The notes under the pieces are model-generated. The model ran no database searches. It saw nothing but the letters and a program-made list of their open reading frames with translations, and was not told the DNA's origin. A DNA stretch of 64,000 nucleotides from CAZOHG01 sp964579725 (GTDB lineage: Bacteria; Zhuqueibacterota; JdFR-76; BMS3Abin05): the NCBI GenBank assembly GCA_964579725.1, contig CAZOHG010000008.1, positions 18,662 to 82,661 on the forward strand. Direction: 5' to 3'. Shown one piece after another: positions 42,325-51,252 of this stretch (the stretch's first letter is position 1; every line of letters starts with the position of its first letter). The translations under genes and the position numbers were made by a program.

Positions 42325-45057
42325 ATGTTTGGAAAAAACATTGCGTTAAAAACGGGCTGGATCAGTCTTTTGTCGGTTTTGGTTTTTCTCTCGGTTAGGT
42401 GCAACAAAAAATTACCCACACCAACCGACTCTTCTTCTTCGGGCGTTTCTTTAAATTTGGCAGGCTATTCCGTGTACCCTCCGGCCGTCGAGGAAGGCGG
42501 CGGAAAAGCCACCGTGCAGGTCAAACTCGTGAACGACAAAGCCGAACCGGTAGTGGGTACTCAGGTTTTGTTTTCGACTACACTGGGAACCATTACACCC
42601 CAAGCGGCAACGGATTCTTCGGGATTAGCTCAAGCCATTTTTCGAAGCGGCGACCAAACCGGAAAAGCGGTCGTAACCGTCCAATTCGGCCAAAATCAGA
42701 AAAAACAGCTTGAAATTGTGGTCAAAAAGAAACTCTCTCCGGAATTTGTTCTGACGGTTTCTCAACCCAAAATTCTTTCCAACGGGATTGATTCCAGCGT
42801 GGTGGTGTGCTATTTGTTCGACTCGGGCAACCGTGCCGCACCAAACGAACCGGTAACTTTTCAAACCAGTGCCGGCCATTTTCTACACACACAGGACAAA
42901 ACCGATTCCACAGGGCGGGCCCGAGCCGTTTTAGTGGGATTTGCCAGTCACACTGATTCCATCGCCCACATTTCCGTCACAGCAGATCAGAAAAAAAATG
43001 AGGCCGACATTTTGTTAAAAGGAATCCTTTTTTCTGCAAGTGCTCGCCCTTCAGCCATTGTAGCTGACGAAAACAGCACCGCCAAAATTCAAGTTCTGGT
43101 AAAAGAGGCTGCCACCAAAATTGCTATTCCCAACGCCGAAATTTATTTTGGCACGGATCTGGGGACAATTCCCAATATGTCCAAAACAGATGCCTCGGGC
43201 GTGTGCTCCGTGGAGTTGACCAGCTCTTCCCGCACCGGTCTGGCGACCGTCACAGCCCGGTACGGCAATCTTTTTGTGGACACCGTTCGGGTGGCTTTTG
43301 TGGAATCGACCCCTGCTTACATGAGTGTTTCTGCCAATCCTTCCGTCATTGTGGCAGACAACCAGAGCCAATCGACCATTAAGGCTGTGATTTCGGACGC
43401 GAGCAACAATCCCGTTCCCGACGGCACACCCGTGGCGTTCCGGATTATTAAAGGAAGCGGAAGCGTCGAGAAAAACAAGGAAACCAAAGGAGGCGTAGCG
43501 ACCAGTCTATTGACCAGCGGAACCAAACCGGACACCGCTCTGGTTCTGGTTGAGGCCGGAACTCTTCGCGACACGGTTCAAGTGCGGTACACCGTGGGTG
43601 ACGTTGCCGCAATTGACGTCCGTGCTGACGTCAATTCCATTCAAGCCGACGGTGTAACCTCCACCAACGTGCGTGCCTACGTGTACGACGCCGCCGGAAA
43701 CCCGGTTCCCGACGGTACGACCGTTTATTTTTCAACATCGATTGGAGACATTTCGGAAAAGAGTCTTACGCAAAACGGCGAGGCCGTAGCCAAGTTTTCC
43801 AGCGGCGTAACCGGAGTGGCTGTTATTCATGCCTGGGTGGGTGACGTGAACGGCCAGACGACTATCCAGCTTTTACCGGGGCCGCCGGCCAGCATTGTGT
43901 TGACTTTTGATCCCACTTCTGTGGGCATTAAGGATTCGGGGCGAAACCAGACCACCCGAATTAAGGCAGTGGTTAAAGACACCAAAAATAATCCCGCCAA
44001 AGACGGCACGTACGTGAAATTTTCCATTGAATCTTCACCCGACGGAGGGGAGCAATTGAGTTCCACCAATCCGATTCCTACCGTGAACGGCGCGGCGGAG
44101 GTTTCCTTCATTAGCGGTATTCGTTCGGGCGCCGTTCGTATTCGAGCCGACGTAACAGACGCGAAAGGGAATACACTTTCCCCGCCCGTACGGGCTATTT
44201 CGACGGAACTCATTATTTTTGCGGGACCGCCTTACATTGAAAATGTCAATGATCCCTCGACCAGCCACCTTTCCGTCGGGGTGACTCCGGTCAATGTGTA
44301 CGGCTGGCATGTTGTCAACAACACGGTGGACGTTGTCGCAGTAGTGGGTGACAAGTACAACAATCCGGTACCCGAAGGAACGGCCGTTTACTTTACCACA
44401 ACAGGAGGCGTGATTTCCACCTACACCGGGTACACCAACGCAGAAGGGGTGGCGAAGGTGACCCTGCACACAGGTCAGCCTTACCCGACTATTACGCGTT
44501 TTTACAACACTTTTCAGAACCCCAATTTCGGCAGCAGTTTTTTTACCGGTTCGGACGGCGTGATTCCAGGACCCATCCCCGATTTTGAAGGGGGCCAGGC
44601 TCTCAATTCGTTGGGAAATATGGGTGAAAATGACGGCGTGGCGCGGATTTTGGCCGTTACCGAGGGAATGGACTCTTTTGGCCACCGCGCCAAGGTGTGG
44701 GGCGTTACCAGCGCCGTTTTCTCGGGAAAGATCGCTCATTTTACGGTGGAAACATCCGACACGGTGCTTCACATCGGACAATCGGCACACATTGCCATCG
44801 ACATTTTCGACGTAAACGGAAATCCCATTGTTCCGGGCTCCACAATTCTGGTAGAAGCCTCGGCGGGTGCGTTGTCGTGGGGATCGTGGACTACCTCCGA
44901 CCCTGGAATAACGCATTACGATCTGATTTTGACCAACAATTTAGATCCGACGGCACAGAATGCCAAACCCACGGCAACGGCGGTCACCATTAAAGTCCAG
45001 AGTCAGAACGGCAATGCCATGCGCAGTACGCCCGCCATTCATTTGCTTTTGAATTAA
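42325..45057 (+). CDS. Large surface lipoprotein with about eight bacterial Ig-like (Big_1/invasin-type) domains
   Basis: 910 residues. The signal segment LLSVLVFLSVRC ends in Cys26; arginine before the cysteine makes the lipobox atypical. From about residue 37 on, Ig-like units of 90-110 residues recur, each with a strand like STIKAVISDASNNPVPDGTP, then VxF...G and a (T)D-x-x-G-x-A segment (DSSGLAQAIF, DASGVCSVEL, NAEGVAKVTL). This is the Big_1 pattern of invasins and intimins. Likely cell-surface adhesion or a stalk; inferred. GAGG lies seven bases before ATG 42325. The beta-barrel gene 12 bases downstream is a plausible partner. Confidence 0.82.
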   Translation: MFGKNIALKTGWISLLSVLVFLSVRCNKKLPTPTDSSSSGVSLNLAGYSVYPPAVEEGGGKATVQVKLVNDKAEPVVGTQVLFSTTLGTITPQAATDSSGLAQAIFRSGDQTGKAVVTVQFGQNQKKQLEIVVKKKLSPEFVLTVSQPKILSNGIDSSVVVCYLFDSGNRAAPNEPVTFQTSAGHFLHTQDKTDSTGRARAVLVGFASHTDSIAHISVTADQKKNEADILLKGILFSASARPSAIVADENSTAKIQVLVKEAATKIAIPNAEIYFGTDLGTIPNMSKTDASGVCSVELTSSSRTGLATVTARYGNLFVDTVRVAFVESTPAYMSVSANPSVIVADNQSQSTIKAVISDASNNPVPDGTPVAFRIIKGSGSVEKNKETKGGVATSLLTSGTKPDTALVLVEAGTLRDTVQVRYTVGDVAAIDVRADVNSIQADGVTSTNVRAYVYDAAGNPVPDGTTVYFSTSIGDISEKSLTQNGEAVAKFSSGVTGVAVIHAWVGDVNGQTTIQLLPGPPASIVLTFDPTSVGIKDSGRNQTTRIKAVVKDTKNNPAKDGTYVKFSIESSPDGGEQLSSTNPIPTVNGAAEVSFISGIRSGAVRIRADVTDAKGNTLSPPVRAISTELIIFAGPPYIENVNDPSTSHLSVGVTPVNVYGWHVVNNTVDVVAVVGDKYNNPVPEGTAVYFTTTGGVISTYTGYTNAEGVAKVTLHTGQPYPTITRFYNTFQNPNFGSSFFTGSDGVIPGPIPDFEGGQALNSLGNMGENDGVARILAVTEGMDSFGHRAKVWGVTSAVFSGKIAHFTVETSDTVLHIGQSAHIAIDIFDVNGNPIVPGSTILVEASAGALSWGSWTTSDPGITHYDLILTNNLDPTAQNAKPTATAVTIKVQSQNGNAMRSTPAIHLLLN

Positions 45058-45069
45058 TGAGGAATTCGG

Positions 45070-45858
45070 ATGAAACACAAAAGAGGGCAATTGATTCGTT
45101 TTTTGGGGGTGTTCGTGCTTTTGATTCTTTCCGCCCGGGCCCAAGCGCAATTCCTGGGCAATCCTGTCGCGCTTTCCGGAAAGAGAAATCTGGCACTCGG
45201 GGTTTCCGGAGTGTACCAGGATTTTAAATGGGAGGCAGTTTCTTTTCGTTCACAAGGTGTGCTCGGTCGCTTCAGTTTTGGCCTGGCCGAGGCATTGGAC
45301 ATTTGCCTTTTAGGTGGTTACAGAAATTGGCAATTTCAGGAACAAGCGTTGAATCTTTCCGATGTTGACTTCGGGTTCTCCGCCACGGGCGGCGCGGGTC
45401 TGCGCGTTTGGGTGTTTGGAAACCGCAAAAGTCGAATGGCTCTTCACGGTTTCGCAGAGGGGCTTTATTTTAATCCTCAAACCTATTTTGAAAAACCCGC
45501 CTCAGGCCAACCTGCGGGAACTGTTCAACGCAGCTACGTGTATTTGACCGGCTACACACGTCAGGCAGGAATCGTGGGTATTTTTCGCCTAAGTCACTTT
45601 GATTTTTTCGCAGGACTGGCCGTGAGCTCTTTTCATTTCCAAACTGAACGAGACGACTATCGGCTTTCCGCGGGGAGCGTCCGGTTGGCAGACAAAAACA
45701 CATCTATTCAAGAAACGCCGGTTGAAAAGCGTTTTTCAGTTGGATTTGATCTGAAGCTACCTCACGGCTACCGAATCGGTCTGGAAGCCCAAAGCTCCAC
45801 CACCCCTGATTTTCAAGTCCTCTTGGGGGTGAGTCAAATTGCCCGTTTTCCAAATTAG
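45070..45858 (+). CDS. Outer-membrane beta-barrel protein, partner of the Ig-repeat lipoprotein
   Basis: 262 residues with a signal peptide (LIRFLGVFVLLILSARAQAQ). The rest consists of alternating amphipathic strands with aromatic ends, for example RFSFGLAEALDICLLGGY and RLSHFDFFAGLAVSSFHFQ. No named family. It starts 12 bases after the lipoprotein stop with GAGGAATTC as SD, so the two are cotranscribed. Ends in QIARFPN, without the usual terminal Phe. Confidence 0.65.
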   Translation: MKHKRGQLIRFLGVFVLLILSARAQAQFLGNPVALSGKRNLALGVSGVYQDFKWEAVSFRSQGVLGRFSFGLAEALDICLLGGYRNWQFQEQALNLSDVDFGFSATGGAGLRVWVFGNRKSRMALHGFAEGLYFNPQTYFEKPASGQPAGTVQRSYVYLTGYTRQAGIVGIFRLSHFDFFAGLAVSSFHFQTERDDYRLSAGSVRLADKNTSIQETPVEKRFSVGFDLKLPHGYRIGLEAQSSTTPDFQVLLGVSQIARFPN

Positions 45859-45909
45859 GTTCGATTCTCCGAAAAAAATCGAAGAAAATGAAAAAAAGCA
45901 AAATTTAGC

Positions 45910-45938
45910 TTGACTTTTGAATAAAAATTAACCAGATT
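45910..45938 (+). promoter_or_regulatory. Probable promoter of the pyr operon
   Basis: TTGACT (45910-45915), 17 bases, CAGATT (45933-45938, weak). It lies just before the attenuator. The -35 equals that of tRNA-Ala; the -10 is poor, which would fit a regulated promoter. Confidence 0.4.
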
Positions 45939-45939
45939 A

Positions 45940-46038
45940 ATCCTCGAAAAATCCCTTTAAGCGTGTCCAGCGAGATCGGCAAGGGAATTTCGAGGATTTT
46001 TTTTGCCTCCGGTTTTTGTCGACGCTGGAGGTTTTTTT
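45940..46038 (+). promoter_or_regulatory. pyr leader: PyrR-type transcription attenuator in the pyr leader
   Basis: First a long stem (45940-45957 with 45981-45997) whose upper part carries TCCAGCGAG (45966-45974), matching the PyrR-binding consensus UCCNGNGAG. Eight U follow. A second hairpin has CCTCC (46006-46010) pairing with GGAGG (46027-46031) and then seven U (46032-46038). GAGG of the first stem can pair with CCTC of the second, giving the antiterminator. This is the three-structure logic known from Bacillus pyr operons: UMP-bound PyrR stabilises the first stem and so allows termination. pyrR itself is the first gene downstream. Confidence 0.72.
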
Positions 46039-46071
46039 GTGCCCGAATCTCCCGATTAACGTTTTTTGTGA

Positions 46072-46641
<570 letters not shown>

Positions 46642-46732
46642 AAATCAGGTAAAACTTAATTCTCCTCCGAGCTGCGGAGCGGGATAAAGATAAAGGCCGG
46701 CAACCTTGCTCAAAAAATAAGGAGAAACGAAA

Positions 46733-47014
46733 ATGGCAAATGAAGGCTACCACGAAGAGAATCTCTCCCCTGAAACAAAGGACATGCATCGAGCTCTCAC
46801 CTCGCTCATTGAAGAATTGGAAGCGGTGGATTGGTACAATCAGCGTGCAGATGTGTGCCAGGACGACTCTCTGCGTGCTATTCTGGTTCACAATCGAGAC
46901 GAGGAAAAAGAACATGCGGCCATGTTGCTGGAATGGATTCGTCGTCAGGACCCGGCTTTTGACCACGAATTGAAAGATTACCTGTTTACGGAAAAACCGA
47001 TTGCCCACGAATAA
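46733..47014 (+). CDS. Encapsulated-ferritin-like protein (EncFtn family), without targeting tail
   Basis: 93 residues. It matches the Rhodospirillum rubrum EncFtn core closely: [17 protein letters not shown] (24-40) and [20 protein letters not shown] (53-72), then YLFTEKPI. Iron ligands at the two-fold interface correspond to Glu28, Glu58 and His61; Trp34 and Tyr35 match Trp38 and Tyr39. Known EncFtn proteins carry a C-terminal encapsulin-targeting peptide, but this one stops right after the helix bundle, and no encapsulin is in the window. The gene sits between pyrR and pyrB with a good SD (AAGGAGA), an unexpected place. Ferroxidase activity is inferred. Confidence 0.85.
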   Translation: MANEGYHEENLSPETKDMHRALTSLIEELEAVDWYNQRADVCQDDSLRAILVHNRDEEKEHAAMLLEWIRRQDPAFDHELKDYLFTEKPIAHE

Positions 47015-47037
47015 CGGACCAGTCAAATAGGGAAAAA

Positions 47038-47970
47038 ATGCAACTAAAAAGTCGGCATTTGTTGGGTTTGGAGGGAATGACCCGGGAGGAACTCACACTT
47101 ATTCTGGACACGGCCGAGTCCTTTAAAAGCGTCATGGAACGTCCGATTCCGAAAGTTCCCACTCTGCGAGGCATTACGGTTGTCAATCTATTTTTCGAAC
47201 CGTCCACACGGACGCGCATTTCCTTCGAATTGGCGGAAAAGCGGCTCTCAGCGGATGTGGTCAATTTTTCCGCCTCGACGTCCAGTGTGCTGAAAGGCGA
47301 ATCCCTCAAAGACACAGCCCAAAATATTGAGGCGATGAAAACCGACATGGTGGTGGTGCGGCATTCCTCACCGGGAACGCCTCGATTTTTAACACAAATC
47401 TTGCATTCGGCGGTCATTAACGCCGGTGACGGTGCCCACGAACATCCCACGCAGGCTCTCTTGGACATGATGACTCTGCGAGAAAGGGTGGGCAGCCTTG
47501 AAGGGCTTCGCGTGCTCATTGTCGGAGATGTGGAACACAGCCGCGTAGCCCGCTCCAACATTTACGGTCTGCACACAATGGGAGCCAAGGTAAGTATTTG
47601 CGGTCCCCCTACCCTTTTGCCTTTTCAAGCGGAGAAATTGGGCGTGCGGGTGTTTTACGATTTGGACGAAGCCCTGGAAGAAGCGGATGCCGTCAACGTT
47701 CTGCGCATTCAACGGGAGCGCCAACGGACGGGACTTTTCCCCTCGCTTCGGGAATATCGAGCGCGTTTTGGCATTACGGTCGATCGCTTAAAGCACCACA
47801 AAAAGAACCTGATTATTTTGCACCCCGGCCCCATGAACCGGGGGGTGGAAATCGACAACGATGTGGCGGAGAGCGGTAACGCGGTCATTCTGAATCAAGT
47901 AACAAACGGTGTGGCTGTGCGAATGGCGGTTCTCTACCTCCTGAGCGGGGTGGACAGCAAAGGAATTTGA
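47038..47970 (+). CDS. pyrB: Aspartate carbamoyltransferase, catalytic subunit
   Basis: Second step of UMP synthesis: carbamoyl phosphate + aspartate to carbamoyl aspartate. 310 residues with the carbamoyl-phosphate loop [32 protein letters not shown] and [16 protein letters not shown] lies before ATG 47038. The gene for the regulatory subunit pyrI is absent, as in species whose enzyme is controlled through PyrR. Preceded by the EncFtn-like gene, followed by pyrC. Confidence 0.96.
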   Translation: MQLKSRHLLGLEGMTREELTLILDTAESFKSVMERPIPKVPTLRGITVVNLFFEPSTRTRISFELAEKRLSADVVNFSASTSSVLKGESLKDTAQNIEAMKTDMVVVRHSSPGTPRFLTQILHSAVINAGDGAHEHPTQALLDMMTLRERVGSLEGLRVLIVGDVEHSRVARSNIYGLHTMGAKVSICGPPTLLPFQAEKLGVRVFYDLDEALEEADAVNVLRIQRERQRTGLFPSLREYRARFGITVDRLKHHKKNLIILHPGPMNRGVEIDNDVAESGNAVILNQVTNGVAVRMAVLYLLSGVDSKGI

Positions 47971-48080
47971 CGAAGCCAGCAACAAATTGGACACACGGGA
48001 TATTGGGAAAGGGGCAAATCTAATCTTGGGAATAAGTGAGCCTTGCTGGCACAAGCAATTTTGAAAAATTGAGGCAAAAC

Positions 48081-49382
48081 ATGACCGAATTTTTCGAAAA
48101 TCTTCTTATTAAAAACGGACAGATTTTTGACCACAGAACGGGTGACCTGTCGGCGGGTGACCTGCTCATTGAAGGCGGAAAGATTACAGCCGCCGGGACA
48201 AATCTCACGGCTCACTGTCCCACCGTGGACGTGGCCGGAGCCTGGGTCCTTCCCGGTTTTATTGACATGCACGTGCATTTGCGGGAACCGGGTCAAGAGT
48301 ACAAAGAGGACTTGGACTCCGGTGCCGCCGCAGCCATGGCAGGCGGATTTACCACCGTTTGCTGCATGCCCAACACCAAACCTGCGATTGACACGCGAGG
48401 GTTGGTCGAATACATTCGAAAACGGACGCAAGATTTTCTGGTCACCGTTCATCCCATTGGGGCAGTTACCAAGAATCGCCAGGGGGAAGAACTGGTCGAA
48501 ATGGCCGATCTGTTCGAGGCGGGCGCCGTGGCTTTTTCCGACGACGGCGACGCTGTCAAAACGGGGGAAATGATGCGTCGGGCGCTGGAGTACAGTAAAA
48601 TGTTGGGGGCGCCCATTATTGAACATTGTGAGGAAAAATCACTCGCGGAGGGGCGCCACATGAACGAAGGTAAAATGTCCACCCGGCTGGGCATTTACGG
48701 TATTCCTCACGTGGCAGAGGAAATCGTGGTAGCGCGGGACATCTTACTGGCGGCTTTTACCGGAGGCAAGCTCCATTTGGCGCATCTTTCAACCAAAGGC
48801 AGCGTGGAAATGGTTCGCGAAGCCAAAAGTCGGGGGATTTCCGTGACGGCGGAGGTGTGCCCCCACCATTTTACGCTGACAGAAGACGCGTTGGTTTCTT
48901 TCGACACCAACCTGAAGGTCAATCCGCCGCTGCGCACAAAAGAGGATGTTGAGGCCGTTAAAGAGGGACTTAGGGACGGAACAATCGACGTCATTGCGAC
49001 TGACCACGCGCCGCACGCACCGCACGAAAAGGAAGTGGAATTTGATGCCGCACCGTTCGGTCTGATTGGAATGGAAACCGCTGTGGGACTCATTTTTCGG
49101 GAATTGGTGACCCCTGGCGTTTTAAGCGTGCAACAGGTGGTCGAAAAATTGGTACTGAATCCCACAAAAATCCTGCAGCTTCCGAATCACACATTCCGCC
49201 CCGGCAATTCGGCGCAGGTGACCATTGTAGATCCGCAAAAGCGCTGGAAGGTAGATGCCGCAAAGTTGAAGTCGAAATCTCGCAATTGTCCCTTCGACGG
49301 CTGGGAACTGACGGGAAAACCTCTGGCAGTATACGGCAATTCCCGCTGGTGGTCGGAAGATTTTGTGGTGGAAAGGAATTGA
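48081..49382 (+). CDS. pyrC: Dihydroorotase, type I
   Basis: Closes carbamoyl aspartate to dihydroorotate. 433 residues of the amidohydrolase fold: zinc ligands in PGFIDMHVHLREPGQEYKED, GGFTTVCCMPNTKP, HCEE, and the catalytic aspartate in VIATDHAPHAPHEKEVEF. ATG 48081 follows GAGG by six bases; the frame from 48036 is not supported. A GCCAGCAA/TTGCTGGC pair (47975-47982, 48043-48050) frames the pyrB-pyrC gap. Confidence 0.95.
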   Translation: MTEFFENLLIKNGQIFDHRTGDLSAGDLLIEGGKITAAGTNLTAHCPTVDVAGAWVLPGFIDMHVHLREPGQEYKEDLDSGAAAAMAGGFTTVCCMPNTKPAIDTRGLVEYIRKRTQDFLVTVHPIGAVTKNRQGEELVEMADLFEAGAVAFSDDGDAVKTGEMMRRALEYSKMLGAPIIEHCEEKSLAEGRHMNEGKMSTRLGIYGIPHVAEEIVVARDILLAAFTGGKLHLAHLSTKGSVEMVREAKSRGISVTAEVCPHHFTLTEDALVSFDTNLKVNPPLRTKEDVEAVKEGLRDGTIDVIATDHAPHAPHEKEVEFDAAPFGLIGMETAVGLIFRELVTPGVLSVQQVVEKLVLNPTKILQLPNHTFRPGNSAQVTIVDPQKRWKVDAAKLKSKSRNCPFDGWELTGKPLAVYGNSRWWSEDFVVERN

Positions 49383-49518
49383 AAATCGCCCTGAAAGGGC
49401 TTGAGAAAAGGCGAAAAATTTCTCGAAAATGCCTTGAAAAATGACCCTGGGCATTTGCAGCAACGTCGCTAAAAAACAAAAAATTGGGCCACATTTTGAA
49501 GAAAAAGAGGGAAAAACG

Positions 49519-50067
49519 GTGTTCCATTTGGTTCCTAAAAAAGCATTTTTCACGCGCGGTTTGGGACGGCATCCCGAAAAACTAACCAGTTTCGAAATGG
49601 CTCTCCGAAGTGCGGGAATAGCTCATCTTAATTTGGTGCGCGTTTCCAGTATTTTCCCGCCGCATTGTGAGCTGGTCTCGCGCACGGAAGGCATACAGGA
49701 ATTAAACCCGGGACAAATCGTTCCCGTGGTGATGAGTACGCTGGAAAGCAACGAACCCAATCGTCTGGTAGCTGCCTCTGTGGGAATTGCTATTCCACGG
49801 GACCGGAGCCGCTACGGCTATTTGTCGGAACACCACGCCTTTGGCCAAAATGAAACCATTGCCGGCGACTACGCAGAAGATTTGGCTGCCGAAATGCTGG
49901 CAACCATTTTGGGGGTCGAATTTGACCCCGAAGCCAGTTGGGACGAGAAGCGCAATCTCTGGAAAATCAGCGGGCGGATTGTCCGCACCCAAAATATCAC
50001 CCAAACGGCCGTGGTGGACAAAAAAGGCCGTTGGACGACCGTGGTAGCGGCTGTGGTTCTGCTGTAA
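49519..50067 (+). CDS. Pyruvoyl-dependent arginine decarboxylase
   Basis: Decarboxylates arginine to agmatine. 182 residues, close to Methanocaldococcus PvlArgDC: VPKKAFFTRGLGRHPEKLTS, LVRVSSIFPP with the self-cleavage site Ser43-Ser44 (the second gives the pyruvoyl group), EPNRLVAASVGIAIP and YGYLSEHHAFG. The start is GTG at 49519 after GAGGGA; the open frame upstream to 49441 has no family match. Agmatinase follows within 25 bases, so the pair makes putrescine. Found mainly in archaea, chlamydiae and some bacterial phyla. Confidence 0.93.
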   Translation: MFHLVPKKAFFTRGLGRHPEKLTSFEMALRSAGIAHLNLVRVSSIFPPHCELVSRTEGIQELNPGQIVPVVMSTLESNEPNRLVAASVGIAIPRDRSRYGYLSEHHAFGQNETIAGDYAEDLAAEMLATILGVEFDPEASWDEKRNLWKISGRIVRTQNITQTAVVDKKGRWTTVVAAVVLL

Positions 50068-50092
50068 ATTGGTGAAAACTCGGTTTAGAGAC

Positions 50093-50956
50093 ATGAAAAA
50101 TTTTTTGGGATTAACCAACCAGGACGCCGATTTTAGAAGGGCTCGCTACGTCATTTTGCCCCTCCCCTACGAAAAAACAACCACCTACGGAAAAGGAACC
50201 GAGCAAGGGCCGGCCGCAATTTTAGAGGCCTCCGAGCAAGTGGAACTCTACGACGAAGAGTTGGGCCGCGAACCCTACAAAGCAGGCGTGGCCACAATGC
50301 CCCGCCGTGATTTTTGCCACGTGCCCTCCATTCCGGACTGTTTGAACATTATTGAAAAAGATGCACGCAATCTCCTTCGAAAGGGCAAGCGGATAATCGC
50401 CCTGGGCGGCGAACATTCCGTCACACCGCCGCTGGTGCGCGCCCATCTGGAACGGTTCCCCGATCTGACGGTTCTCCAATTGGACGCCCACGCCGACCTT
50501 CGCGACAGGTACAACAATTCCCGCTACAACCACGCCTGTGCCATGGCGCGCGTTCGGGAAATGACCGAACACGTGGGAGTCGGCATTCGCAGTTTGAGCC
50601 GTGAAGAAGCAGTGCGCATTGCCCACGAAAAATGGCCGATTTTTCTGGCCCACAAAATGCGTGAAAATCCCCGCTGGGAGGAGGAGGTTTTGGCCCTCAT
50701 CACAAACCCGGTTTATTTGACCATTGACGTGGATTTTTTTGACCCGACCGTCATTCCGGGAACAGGCACGCCGGAACCGGGTGGCTTCGGGTGGCATGAG
50801 AGCCTTTCCTTCCTAAAAAGGCTGTTCCAGCAAAAAAAGGTCGTTGGAGTGGATGTGGTGGAATTGGCCCCCATTGCCGGGCAGCATCTTTCCGAATTTA
50901 CAGCGGCGCGTTTGATTTACAAAATAATCGGCTACTGGGAAGAATGGGGAAATTAA
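50093..50956 (+). CDS. speB: Agmatinase (ureohydrolase)
   Basis: Splits agmatine into putrescine and urea with two manganese ions. 287 residues. Metal ligands lie in LGGEHSVT, QLDAHADLRDRYNNSRYNHA and TIDVDFFDPTVIPGTGTPEPGG. ATG 50093 has a modest SD (TAGAG); GTG 50072 and TTG 50069 are alternatives. It lies directly after arginine decarboxylase. Genes for spermidine synthesis were not seen. Confidence 0.93.
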   Translation: MKNFLGLTNQDADFRRARYVILPLPYEKTTTYGKGTEQGPAAILEASEQVELYDEELGREPYKAGVATMPRRDFCHVPSIPDCLNIIEKDARNLLRKGKRIIALGGEHSVTPPLVRAHLERFPDLTVLQLDAHADLRDRYNNSRYNHACAMARVREMTEHVGVGIRSLSREEAVRIAHEKWPIFLAHKMRENPRWEEEVLALITNPVYLTIDVDFFDPTVIPGTGTPEPGGFGWHESLSFLKRLFQQKKVVGVDVVELAPIAGQHLSEFTAARLIYKIIGYWEEWGN

Positions 50957-50986
50957 GGTTCTCCCGAAACGCAATTTTGTTGGATT

Positions 50987-51002
50987 TTTTTCGGCCGAAA
51001 AA
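50987..51002. repeat. Perfect 16-base palindrome after speB
   Basis: TTTTTCGGCCGAAAAA, 31 bases past the agmatinase stop, without a loop or U-tract. It may end transcripts or bind a protein; no evidence for either. Confidence 0.4.
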
Positions 51003-51099
51003 GTCACTCTCACGCTGATTTTCCATTGCACCCACTTTTGCCCGATTAATTTTTCCCCAAACCCGAAAATCAACCCAAGATATCCAATTGAAAAACTAC

Positions 51100-51128
51100 T
51101 TGTATTTTCTGCATGAAATCGTTATTTT
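51100..51128 (+). promoter_or_regulatory. Possible promoter for the oxidoreductase gene
   Basis: TTGTAT (51100-51105), 17 bases, TATTTT (51123-51128), about 125 bases before ATG 51253. Moderate match only. Confidence 0.35.
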
Positions 51129-51252
51129 AATGAAAAGCAATCGTCTGCACTTTCGGCAAATTGGGCACATTGCATAGCCAATCATTGATTTTTACCCAAT
51201 CCGTAGTTTTGGATGGCGGAGCTGAGACTGGAGTTTGGAAACTGGAGCAACA

